DNA of 34,880 bases from assembly GCA_026770575.1 (NCBI GenBank), contig MU657208.1:116650-151529 (forward strand), in the 5' to 3' direction. The notes beneath the pieces were generated by a model. It worked only from the letters and a program-made list of their open reading frames with translations. It did not search any database and was not told the origin of the DNA. This DNA comes from Pelagophyceae sp. CCMP2097. Taxonomy: Eukaryota; Sar; Pelagophyceae. Position numbers and translations under genes: made by a program. Shown here one piece after another: positions 19,267 through 31,200 of this stretch (its first letter is position 1; each line of letters starts with the position of its first letter).

Positions 19267-22200
19267 CTAGTGTTTCCCATCGTGGTTCCTAGAGTGCTTT
19301 CCATCGTGTTGCCCGTCGAGAATTGCCCTCCGACTCCGATTCGCATCGCCTCCAAAACCGTCGCACCTGCCGAGTGCGCAGCGCCGTCGCCGGCTTGCCC
19401 TGGACCTAGGGGCAAACTCGAGGCGATGCGAGTGGCCCAATGCAATGGACACTTGGCTGAAACGGCGCCCTCGCCCAACGTGCCGATGGAAATAGGCTGG
19501 ACAAGGCCCTCTCCGCAACCCCAAATGCCGTCTTTTTGTGCCGTTGTTCCTTTGGCGACTCGCTCCTCTGCTTGACCTCGCCGCCTCGCTCTGCCTCGAC
19601 GTCGTTCCAGACGGCCAAAGGGGCCCGGTTTGAAACAAAGAAATCTCGAGGGCCGCGCAACGAGGGCAAATCTTCGAGGTCAGCCCTGTTTGCCCGTGAC
19701 CCTCAAGAGGGACCGTGTTGAGACTGTCGTAGGGGCCGTCTTCGAGGGCCCCGTCGTTCAATGTTTTTGACAAGGGTCTTTGAGAAAAGTCTTTGAGACG
19801 GGTCTTTGACAAGGGTCTTTGAGAAAAGTCTTTGAGAAAAGTCTTTGGCAAGCGTCTTTGGCAAGGGTCTTTGAGCGGCAACGAGTGGCCCTCGAGGGGG
19901 CTGCCTGCGACCTCGGCACCGGACCCTCCCAGACAGCCGCTTCCACCGTCTCACGATTTGAAAGCTCGCGCCTTTTCTGCAAGAAGGGCCCTTTTCTGCC
20001 ACAAAACGCCCTTTTCTGCCACAAAGGGCCCTTTTCTGCCACAAAACGCCACGCCGCCAGACGCCGCGGCCTCACGATTTTGAAGAGCTCGAGCATGACG
20101 AGGCCGGTGACGGCGGCCGTCGTCGTCGCGATGGCGGGAATGATGCGACCAGCCGTGAGTTTCGCCTGTCGCGGTTTCTTTGCGGTGCCTTTCACCGCCT
20201 TTCACCGCCTTTCAAAGGGCCGCCTTTCCAGGTTTCCCGCAAAACCGGCGCGGCGTTCGCGCGGCGTCGTAGTCCGTCGCGGCGATTGCATAGTTGGCGG
20301 CCCGGCAGTTGGCGCACCTGCATTTGAAATGATTCGGACCGCTACTCGTCTGCCCGGGGTCCGAAAAGGAGCGCACGCCCCGGACTCGTCTGCCCGGGGT
20401 CCCAAGGAGCGCACGCCCCGGACTCGTCTGCCCGGGGTCCCAAGGAGCGCACGCCCCGGACTCGTCTGCCCGGGGTCAGGAGCGCACGCGGTGATAAAGT
20501 CAACGTGGAAGTTGTAATCGTCGTCCTTCTCAAAGTCGGCCGCCTACAAATGATGCAAATGATGAAAATGATGCAAATGCGGAAAATGCGGAAAATGGAA
20601 AAGCATCAAAGCAACTCGCCTCGACGTCGAGCGCGCCGTGTACGGCGGCTTGGGCGAGCACCGTCCGCAAGTCGGCGATGATGACGTGGCCGCGCTCGCG
20701 CAGCGCGTCGTCGTCGCCGGCCTCCGTCTTCGCCGCCGCGCCCCCGCCGGCATCGGGGATGCCTACGCTCCGGCCCTGTGCGGCCGACGGCGCGCATACA
20801 ACGGCGCGTCTCTTGGCCGCCAAAAGCATTTTTCAAGATCACTCGGCCATTGCGGTTCGTCTCTGCCGCCATTCCTGGACCCGTTTGAAGCACCGTCTTC
20901 GAAGGCCCGTCGACGACGTCGTTCTTGACGCGTCCGAGGACGTGGGCCGCATCGAGATACGAGCCGCCTCTTCATCTTTGCGGCCGCCTCTCAAAACAGT
21001 CGGCAAATGCGGCCGTACTGTCGAAAAGGGGTTCTCTTTGCGGCGGCCCTCTCAAAAAAAGGCGGCCCTCTCTTTGCGCCCTTGACGAGTCGGGATTAGC
21101 CGCACCCGTGGCGTCCACCTTCTTCGAGGCGTACTTTGGCGCCTCGAGGGCCTGGGCCACCGCGTGCCCAAACGCCGCGCTGCGCTCCTCGGCCGCGTAA
21201 GAATCGTCGTCCTCCATCTTGCGCGGCTGGGCGCCGACCTATTCAGAAAGAAATGAGAAAGGGACTGATTTTTTTCAGAGGCCATTCCGAAGAAACTTGG
21301 GGACTTGCGAACAAACTCAGGGAAGCAACTCGGAACAAAGTCAGGGTCGCAACTCATCGGCGGCGCGTCGGGGGCCGTCGGGTATCGCCGGATGCGAGTG
21401 GGACGCTGCCCAGAGTCGCAAGCTGCATCTCCAAGGATTTTCCAGATATTCCAAGCCATTCCCAGCGGTCACCTGCCAAAATGTTTCAGACGAGGCCGCG
21501 TACGCCCGCGTCGGGCAGCCCGGGTCCGGCCCGGTATGTGCGAGCCCGGGTCCGCAAGCGGCTCCCGGAGGCGCATCCATCGGGTCGGCAAGCCAATCGC
21601 GTCGGCAAGACCAACGCGTAGCCCATCGGGTCGGCGAAAAGGCGGCTTCAAAGCCCGCTTTCTTCCCGCCCCGGTCGGCACCCCTGGTCCGCCCGCCAGT
21701 TGACTCGGCGCTTGGCAAGCCCGGTCCTTTGTGGCCGGCTTCTTTTGGGCAACTCTCTGGGCTCGGTGAATATCGGTCAGAGGTCACTCTGGGTTGGCAA
21801 GCGGACACTCGGTCAGAGGTCACTCTGGCAAGCCGACGACAAGCACCGAGGCAGTGTGCAACGAGCTCGGCGACCGTGGGCCGGCAGTCCCTTATTCCCC
21901 AAGATGGCGTCTTTCGAGTTGTTCGCACAAATTTTCACACAAATGACAATCGTCGTTTGCACGGTAAAATTCGAGGCGCACCATTTGGGCCACCAAGTAC
22001 GCACCATTTGGGCCACCAAGTGCGTCGTCGAGACGAGGAAGCGCCAGTGCGCCTCTGTGCGGCCGTCGTATCTTAAAGCCGTTGGAAACTTTTTGTGCCC
22101 GCTCCAAAACGGCCCCTACGCAGTTTCTCGAGTCCGTTGGATTCCAGAGTCCGTTGGAAGCGTTCCTTTCGAGGCGGCGGTCGGGGCACCTTGTCGCGGC

Positions 22201-25200
22201 CGTCCTTGTCCTTGAGGCGCGCGTCGGCGGGGTACGCGTGGACCTGCGAAGGATGGGAGTTGAAGGCGCACCAGTTCATTGCGTTCGGACCCCATTGCAT
22301 CATTTGCGTGCCCCAAAGCGACCCAAAGCGACCCCATGGCCTGGATTCGTGCGCTCCTTTTGCACCCTCGGGGACAGGGGACACGGTTTTTGCCCCTCGA
22401 CTGGCAGCCCGACAATGGCCGGGGAGCACGACGCGCCCTTGTGGGCGGTGGAGAAGAGCCGGGCCTTTTGCCCTCTCGCCACCGTCGCATTCCGGCCCCT
22501 TACCGGGGCGTCCCACCATCGAATGCACTGTATGGCGGAACCGGCCACGTCATGTATGCTGTCGTGCAAGGGGAGTTTTCCGGCGGTTCCAGGCGCCGCA
22601 GAGCTGCGCACTTGCCGGGGGAAAAGCCGTCCAAGGCAGCGCCAGTCGACGGGCCAAAGTTGAGAAACGCCGCCCTTGTAGGCCGACCCTTTGCGCCAAA
22701 CGTCGAAATGAGACGGGTGAATTCCAAATGGTCCGTTGCGACGAGGTTCCTCGAGGGACCGCAGCCGTCGCATCACGGGAGCTCCGACCCTCGGTGGACT
22801 GCGCACCGAGGCCGCCCGCCGGACCGTTTGCGCGGGGCCTTTCGAGGGGCCCTTTGTGTAGAGGGGCCGTTGGGAATGTGTAGAGGGGCCGTTGTGTTTT
22901 TCGGCCCCATTCGACCGAGGTGGCTCTTCCAGACGCACTCTGGGCTTTGCATCGGCCAACGGAGAAGCATGGAGCCTTTGGCATCCCCCGTCGCATCGTC
23001 CAAAGGCGGCCGTTTGTGTAGAGGGGCCGTTGTGTCGAAGGGCCGCGTCGCGTCGACGTTTCTCCGGGCCGTTTCGAGGGCCGTTTCTCCGGGCCGTTTC
23101 TCCGGGCCGTTTCTCCGGGCCGTTTCTCCGGGCCGTTTCGTGGACCCGTTGTCGTGTTTTTCGGCCCCATTCGACCCTCGGTGGCTCTTCCAGTCGCCTG
23201 GCACTCTGGGCTTTGCATCGGCCAACGGAGAAGCATGGAGCCTTTGGCATCCCCCGTCGCATCGTCCAAAGGCGGCCGTCGGCAAAGCCGGGCGCAGGAC
23301 CGTCTCCTTGTGCGCATCTCCGTTTTCGAGGCGGCATGTCCACCCTTTGGCGCCTTTTCGAGTCGCATTTCCAAAAAGTGCTCCGGCGCCGTCGAGATCG
23401 CCAGATCCAAGATCTGGTCTCGAAAGAGCGCGTGGAAGGCGTCGAAAGCGCGCTGCGCCGCAAACTGCCGCCGAAGAGCACCGGGGCGGACGGCCGCCAG
23501 CTGCACCGTCGCCAGCAGCTGCTCGAGCCTGCGTGGCCGTGTTTAGGGCCGTCCACTAGTTTTGGACGCCGCAGTCTCGCTCGACGAGGGCGGCTTGGAG
23601 GACGGTCGCGTCCTGCGAGTCGACTTTTCGGCAAAACTCGTCGAGCACGCCCTCCGGCGCCGCGAGCAGCTTGCGCGCTTTTTCCGCCGGCCGCACGAAG
23701 AGCTCGGCGAACTTGTCGCGCGCCCTAACCGTTTGGCGCCTCGACACAAAGCGCCATTCGATGCACTGCAACGCGCCATTCGATGCAGTGCTCGATGAGG
23801 TGCGGAAAGTTGCGCAAAGTGCACATGGGAATGCCGCCGCCCTCGGCGGCGGCGCCGCCCTCGCGGTACCTGGTCAGAAAAAAGTCTTTGTTTTGTGTTT
23901 TTTGGAAACGTGTTTTTTGAAACGTGTTTTTTTGAAACGTGTTTTTGAAACGTGTTTTTTGAAAAGTGTTTTGGAAAAGTGTTTTGAAAAGTGTTTTTGA
24001 AAAGTGTTTTGGAAACGTGTTTTTGAAAAGTGTTTTTTTGAAAACACGACGCACGTCTTCGTCTTGTGCGGCACGATGGGTTCCACGTTGCCAGACGTGC
24101 CCATCGTCCCAGACTCGAGGAGCGGCAGCTCGAACTTGACACACTGCGCGTCGACGTAGAACCGCGCCTCCATGTTGTCCAGAGCGTTGCACACGCCGTC
24201 CAAACCTAGCGCAATCGCATAGTCCAGGCTCCCGAAGGGCGCCCAAGTAGTTTGTATTTGCCCCAGGGCACGTCGCCGAAAAGAATCGCGTCAAAAAAGA
24301 CGTCGAAATCGACTTTTGTTCTGGTGCGTAAGCCGCAACTATCTCAGGATTATTTCCACTTTTACCCTCCAATGTGATTTTCGGAAGAACGTTCCTTAGG
24401 GTCACTTTAAAAAGTCTCAACGCATCATTTTGCCGCCCATTTCTCAATAAGTCGGGCCCTTTGCAAAAGGCCCGTGGCCTTTTTTGGCAGTCAACGCGGT
24501 CATTCAGGCTCCAGATGCGAGGCCCCCAGGAGTTGAATCGAGCGTCTCAAAAGATGCCCGGTCCAGCCCCAGGACCGAATCGAGCAAAGATGCCACATCC
24601 CGGTCTCCGGAGCAGCGACTGCTTTTTCAACCCGCGCCTTTGCCGCGTCGAGCGTCCCTTTGCTTTTGACGTTGCAATTGGCTTTGCAAATCAGTAGGTT
24701 GATTCAACCCCGACCCTCGACGGGCGGCGGTCGTTTGACGCACACAAAACGACCCTTCAAACACGCGCCGCCGCCTCTCGCTTCCACCCTCCCTTTCATC
24801 AAAAGCAAGAGTTGAGAAGGCCACTCGCGGAAACGTCTCGAGACTTCCACCCTCCCTTTCATCAACCCGTTTCAGAGCCGGCTGAAACACGGGCTCCTTT
24901 GCCACGCTCCCACGTTCCATGATCCGGGCCGCCGCGGCCACGAATGGGCTGATGCGACGCTCCTTGTGGGACGCAGAGTTTCGAGTGACCTTCTGCACCG
25001 TCTTTTGGCCGCCAATCGAAGAGGGCCCCTTCGAGGGCCCGTGCGCCGAAATGAGCTCTTCAAAGGACAGTTGCTCGAGACCGGATTTTGAGAAGCGGCC
25101 GTCGAAACGGCGCCGTTTCCAACGGCATTCCAAAGGCCCGTCTCAACGGCATCGTCTTAAGAAGGGCCCGTCTCAAGAGGCTGCCTCGAGGAGCCGTCCT

Positions 25201-28200
25201 CGAATGGCCTTCTCGAATGGCCGTCTCGACGCGCCTTCGAAAAGGGGAGCCTCCTCGAGGCGCCGTCGAGACGGGGCCCTCGAAAAGGGGTCGTCTCCAA
25301 GGACCATCTCCGGGGCCCGGAGAGAGGAGCCTTCCCGAGGCGCCATTTCGAGGGAAAGTCTGGAGGCGCCGTAAGCGCCGTTTCGAATGGCCATCCAAAG
25401 GGGCCCTCGAAAAGGCGTCGTCTCCAAGGGCTGTCCCAAGGCGCCGTTTCCAACGGCCGTCGAAAGGGGGCCGTCTCCAGGCATCGTTTCGAGGGGCCAT
25501 CTCAAGGCGCCGTTTCGAATGGCCGTCAAAAGGGTTCGTCGAGACGGGGCCTTGTCGGAGCGCCGTCTTAAGGCGCCGTTTCGAACGGCCGTCTCGAGGG
25601 GCCGTCTCGAGGCGCCGTTTCGAATGGCCGTCGAAAGGAGCCGTCGAGACGGGGCCTTGTCGGAGCGCCGGTTCCAAGGCGCCGTTTCGAGCGGCCGTTT
25701 CGAGTGGCCATCTCCAGGGATCGTCGAAACGGCACCGTTTCGAATGGCCATCTCAAGGCGCCGTTTCGAATGGCCGTCGAAAGGGGCCGTCGAGAAGGGG
25801 CCTTGTCGGAGCGCCGTCCCACGGCGCCGTTTCGGCCTTGCCCGTATACCCGCGGGTCTGCCCGTGGCCCGAACCCGGCCCTTTGAAGACGGTTTCGTCG
25901 CTCGACAAACCCGCGACCCTTTCTTTGGGTTTTGCACAGATACCCGAAGACACCATCCAGCAGTCCCGGCTGAACGACGCCGCCACCGGGCGTTTGACAG
26001 TCGGGCCCCAGTAAGGCCTCTTTTGTGGCCACTTGCTCCTGCCTCTGCGCGGTCGCTTGCGAGGGCCCTTTGAAGGGCCGTTGAGGAGACCGGAAGGACG
26101 GGCCCATGACAGGCCACTTGGAATTGAATCGCACAGCTCCGGAACCACACGTCTTTCGAGCAGCGGGATCGGGCCCTCCAAAAGGCGCCCACGGCGTGTC
26201 GAGCCTCGGAAGCCACGGTCCAGGGGCATAGGCCCCGCAGGGGCCTTTGAGCCTATCACTATCTAAGCACTGTATGGCTCCCCTCCGAGTGCAGTTTGGA
26301 AAAAGGCCTTGCGGCGGAAATCAAAGGCCCTTTTCCAGAGGCGCCGATTCAAAAGACCTTTCGGTCATTTCGACGGCTTGGCGTGCAAGGCCTTTTCGAG
26401 GGGAGCCATACAGTGCTGTCGAGAGTGGGAGGCTCTCGTCTGTTGCGGGGCCCGATGCGAGAAGAGGCGCCGTCCAAAGGCGCCGTTTCGAGGCGTCGTC
26501 TCAAAGGGCCGCCGTGAGGCGTCTTGGAGACGGGGCCGCCCTTTTTGCGCCGTTTCAAGGGGCCTTGGAGACGGGCCTCTTTCGAGGGTCCGTCTCGTGC
26601 GCCGTCAAAGAGCGGCCGTCGTTTCGGCACCGTTTCGAAGGGGCCCCTCAAGGGGCTCTCTCGAGGAGCCGTCCAAAGGCGCCGTCAAAGAGCGGCCGTC
26701 TCGAGGGGCCGTCTTTTCGGGTTTTCTCCAAAGTCCGGACATGGGCGCAGCGGCGGGTTTTCCCTTTTTCCCGCGGGTCGCGTTCTCGGGTTTGTTTTGG
26801 CCTTTGCGGGTTTGGCCACCTTGAAGGCGGGAATTCGACCCGCCCTCGGCACCTTTTTGCGACTCGATGCACCGTTTCTGCTCCCAGAGTCCCGGATCCC
26901 ATGGCCTCGGTTTGGGCCATCCTTGCTTCCCGCTCGCCGCGGTCAACTTCCCGGGAGCCGCGGTCCACCCGGGAGCCAGAGTCGAGCGCCGTAGGGGAAG
27001 ACGAGGCAATGAGGGCCCCGTTGCAGAGGAGCCCGGTCCACCGACCCCGGTCTGTTGCGGTCTGGTGCCGCCGTAGGGTGCCCAGGAAACACTCGCCAGA
27101 GGGTGCCCAGGAAACACTCGCCAAAGGGTGCCCAGGAAACACTCGCCAGAGGGTGCCCAGGAAACACTCGCCAAAGGGTGCCCAGGCAACACTCGCCAGA
27201 GGCCATCGAAGCGGCCCTCGGCGCCCTTTTGCCCAAGAGGGAACCAAAGGCCAAACGTCTTTGGGCCCCACATCATCGGGATCCCAAAACTCCGGCCCCA
27301 GTATCGAGGTCAACGGGATTTCGGTCAACGGGATGTCGGTCACCGGGATTTCGGTCACCGGGATTTCGGTCAACGGGATCTCGGTCACCGGCCTCGCAAG
27401 GCGACGTATTGCCCCGGTCCCCTCGTCGGCCCTCTTCGTCCTCTGGCTCCCGCGGCCCTCTTCGTCCTCTGGCTCCCGCGGCCCTCTTCGTCTTTTGGCC
27501 TTTGTTCCTTGTCGGCGGCTTCTCAATGCATTTCGGCTTCGCCCAATCAAGTTGCGCACCGAGCCAGAAGGCGTCGTCGAAGAGTGTCGCTTCCGTCTTG
27601 GCGCCGACGTACGCCTCCACCGCGGCCACGCGGAGGTCTCTGTTCATGGCGTTTGCGCACGTCCGCGGGCCCGGGTCGACTGCCATGGCCGCGGCGGCGA
27701 CGGACCTGAGGCGCGGTCCTTTTTGCCTCTTTCTTTCGATGCCTTTATGGACGCCGCTTTCTGCTTGGCGTGGCCGACGTTGTGCTCTCGGAAGAGGAAC
27801 TGCCTCGTGAGGTTGCTGAGTTCGATTCTGTCTGCGTCGGCGATGACCAGCTTGCCGCGCGGGCCGCAGCAAACACCGTTCAGAGCAAAGTTCTTGACAA
27901 ACTCGCACCCCAGAGCGCCAGACCCGATGACAAAGTACCTAACAAAAAGTCAAAGAAACGAAAATGCAAAACAAACCCAAAAGTCAAAGAAACGAAAATG
28001 CAAAGCAAACCGACTTGAGGTTGGCCAGGTGCTCCACGAAGCGCATGCCGAAGACGCTGATGAGGTCGTCGTAGCGGCAGCCCCGCGCCGCGCGGTCCGC
28101 CAACGAAGGCGGCGGCTCGGGGAGCACCTGAGGGAAAGTCTGAGGCGCCGAAAAAGCAATACTCGTAGAAGGGCGCGCAAGGCCTTGCCGACAAGGCGAC

Positions 28201-31200
28201 TTTCGACAAGGGCGCTCAAGTCGAACGCTCCGCACGTCTCAAAAGAGCCGGGCCGCAAAGGCCCAACAGAGGGTACAAAGGGACTTTGGAGACAAAATCT
28301 TTCGAGGCTCGGTGAACGGGTCCAGGCTCCGGCATTTCTCTGGGGCCGTCTCCGCATCTTTTCGGACGTGTCTCTGCGCCGATGATCGGGCCATTCTGGG
28401 CCTTTGGGCGCCTTTTCCCGGGTCTGCCGTCGTCGGCGGTCCTTTTTCAGTCGATGCGGCGAATGCTTTCCGGTTGTTGCGAATGGATCTCAAAACGCGC
28501 GGTTGGCCGTGCCTCTCTTCCGTGCTTTTGATGGGGCGCACCTCGAAGAAGCTAAAGTGCGCAAACCCGTCGATGGGCGTGTACTTGCCCGCGCACTTGA
28601 CGACCTATTTGGAATCGTTGTCTTCATCGTTGTAGAACAAGTCCGCTTCATCTCGGGCATTTTCGATCCCGCCTTGGTCTCGCCTCCTGGGCGACGAGGC
28701 CGCCTGCGAAGCATGCCAGCGGCTGCAGTTCCACCGCGCAGTGCCGGGCGTACGCCCGCGCAAAGTCGGCGTCGACCTCGAAGTCGGCCCATTCCGACCT
28801 AGGCAAACAATGCAAATGCAAAAAAGGCCAATGCAAAAAAGACAAATGCCCAAAAAGGCCAACTTTGGTGGACCGCGTCATTTGTGGAGGACCGCCGCTT
28901 GCGGCATCGAAGAGCATTGGGGTCCGAGGGGCCCGAGAAGAAGGGAGGAGGTTCCGGTGAAGAAGGGAGGACCGGGACCAGGCCCGTGGGACGACGCAGG
29001 GATCGGCCCGCTCGAACGGAGGCGAGGCCCACCGGCCATCCACCGGCGCTTTCCTGCAGTCCATCGGCCGCCGTCAAAATACGGACGTCCTTGGACCGAC
29101 TTCTTCGAACCGGGGTTCCGCGTCGGTCCGACAAGGGGACCTTTGGGGCCCGGGACGTACGTTCCCCCGGTGGCCCCCGGTGGCCCCGGAGCGGCACCAA
29201 AGGGGCTCCGTCTCGATGGGCCCCTGTCTCTCGACGCCCCTCGTTCAAGGCCCAGTCTCCAACAAGGCGGGAGAGGTTCCGTTGGAGGGGCGTCAATTCC
29301 TCGACCCGTCTGGCCGCCTCAAACTTTGCGCCTTTTCTGAGGGTGCACAGACGAACTCACGCCTTGCCCGCAAAGGCGTCTGCCCTTGCCGTCGCGCAGA
29401 CGAAGTGCTTGGCGAGTTGCAGCACGGCGTCGGCGTCGCCCTCGTCGTTTGGGTTCGGCGGCCGCTGGTGCTGCGCTTCGAACTCGAGGGCGCCTACGGC
29501 TTCTCTCCGGCGGGGATCGACAAAATTGCACGCACCGCAAAACGCGCAGTGCATCTGCATTTCCCGGTTCGAAAACGTGTAGTCCGTCAACGTCATGCCG
29601 TCGCCGGGAAACCCCGGGTGCTGCAGGCGGTCCGCGAGCGATTTAAAAGAAGCGATTCTGGCGACTTTCTTCTCCGAGATGAGCCCGCCAGAGACGTACC
29701 TACGTTGACCGCTCCAAATCGAAAATCAAAACACTTCAATCAAGTTCAATGCCATTGGACATCGGCTTCAATTCGAACGTTCAATGCCACAAGCTCGAAA
29801 AACGACCTCAATTCGATCAAAAAGTTCAATGCCACAAGTCTCGACGGCTTGAACACAAAGTTCAATGCCACAAGTCTCGACGACAATGTCAATTCGATCA
29901 AAAAGTTCAATGCCACAAGTCTCGACGACAATGTGAATTCGATCAAAAAGTTGATTGCCAGAAGACCGAAAGTCAAAGTCGGCCATCTCCACGGCCATTC
30001 AACGTACGGCGTCAGGGCTCGCGTGTCGCCGATCCGAAACGAGTTGGCCGGGTCGCCCTCCAGGTGCGCCAGCCGCCACGGCGGCGAAGCATTCAGCGAC
30101 GCGCCGCCGATGGCCAGCGCAGAGATCTGTGCGAGAATCAGTCAAGAGACCTGTGAAAGAAAGAGGCCGGACCCCAAAAGAGGTGCCCGTCGGCGACGTA
30201 TTCTAGCTCAAGCCCCGCGGGAACGCACCGCGTCCCAGTCGTGCTCGACTTGGCAGCCGACGACTTCGGAGAACTGGTAGGCCGACGCCTCTGGCGGCGA
30301 CGTCGCGGCCACGCCGTCGGGCACCATGTAGCGAACCAAGCCCCGCTGCTCGCGCGAGATGGACCTAGCCCAGTGAATATTCTTCCCCCGCCTCGTTCCT
30401 GGCCCCGTCTCCCCCAAAAGTCCTTCTGCCACCCGGTCGCACCCGGTCGCAGAGCGGTCCCCACCGTCTCAGAACTTTGGGCTTTGAAAAGACGCCCCTT
30501 GGACCGGGTGCTTTGCCCCGCGTCAGGGATATGACTTTGGCCTCAGGTCAAAGTTTGGCCTCCGGTCAAAGGCCCCCGGTCTTTGGGCGAGCAAGTCTGA
30601 AAAGACCCCGTGTCCAAGGGCGGAGGGCGGCCCCGCGAAACGGGGCAACGCTCCCGGACGTCGCGCCGTCCTGCGGCGCGTTTGCGGTCGTTTTGGCGAT
30701 CCAAAGGCCCCATCTCCCCCGCACAGACCCAGGCCACCTCTCCGGAGTTGAGCGCGGTCGCATCGTTGTTTGATTGCCGCGTCTTCCCAGGCGCCGCGTC
30801 TGTGCTCGACGAGTCTGACGATGGGTCGTTCTCCGTCAGAGTCCGCGATGCGAAATGCGCCGCCGTGGTCGACGAAGATGGTCGTGGCGAGGCCCGCGCA
30901 GACGCACCAGACGAAGGAGATTGGCGCCTGGCCGAGTTCGATCAGCATTTCATTTCGAAAGACGATTTAGAAAGACGATTTCAAAAACTCGTTCGACGAG
31001 TCTTTCTCAGAGTCTTTCTCAGAGTCTTTCGATTTGTAAATACTCCGATTCGACAAAGGGCCGCCGCACAACTCCCGGGACGGTGCGCGAAAACCCGCGA
31101 CGCACCGAAACGCGCGTCTCGCCGCCTCGCTCGTCCACCTCGACGCGCGTCCTACAATCTCCTTTTCGCCGACTCGGTCCTCGTTCCTCGATCGATCGAG

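Larger units (their letters stand above)
20076..22243 (-). other. UBA1: UBA1 exons 19-25: second catalytic half and crossover
   Basis: [15 protein letters not shown] corresponds to the H--FI-AA-NL-A block. [16 protein letters not shown] corresponds to [29 protein letters not shown] and [13 protein letters not shown] follow, then [18 protein letters not shown] and [11 protein letters not shown], an unmistakable E1 signature. Small exons of 48-90 nt alternate with introns of 76-809 nt. GC donors occur after exon 22 (CGAG|GCGAGT) and exon 24 (CGCC|GCGCGA). Confidence 0.92.

Noticed and set aside
22279..23634. Long frames of 426 (+) and 444 (-) codons
   Set aside because: Both cross the direct repeats of UBA1 intron 18 and have repeat-driven, low-complexity peptides.
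27076..27200. CRISPR-like array of five 25-bp units
   Set aside because: The units are directly adjacent with no spacers and sit in a eukaryotic intron. It is a plain tandem repeat.
26247..28385. A 712-codon open frame on the + strand
   Set aside because: It lies antisense to UBA1 exons and runs through intron 14 tandem repeats. Its peptide is Arg/Pro/Ser-rich and repetitive, and the - strand exons give clear E1 motifs.
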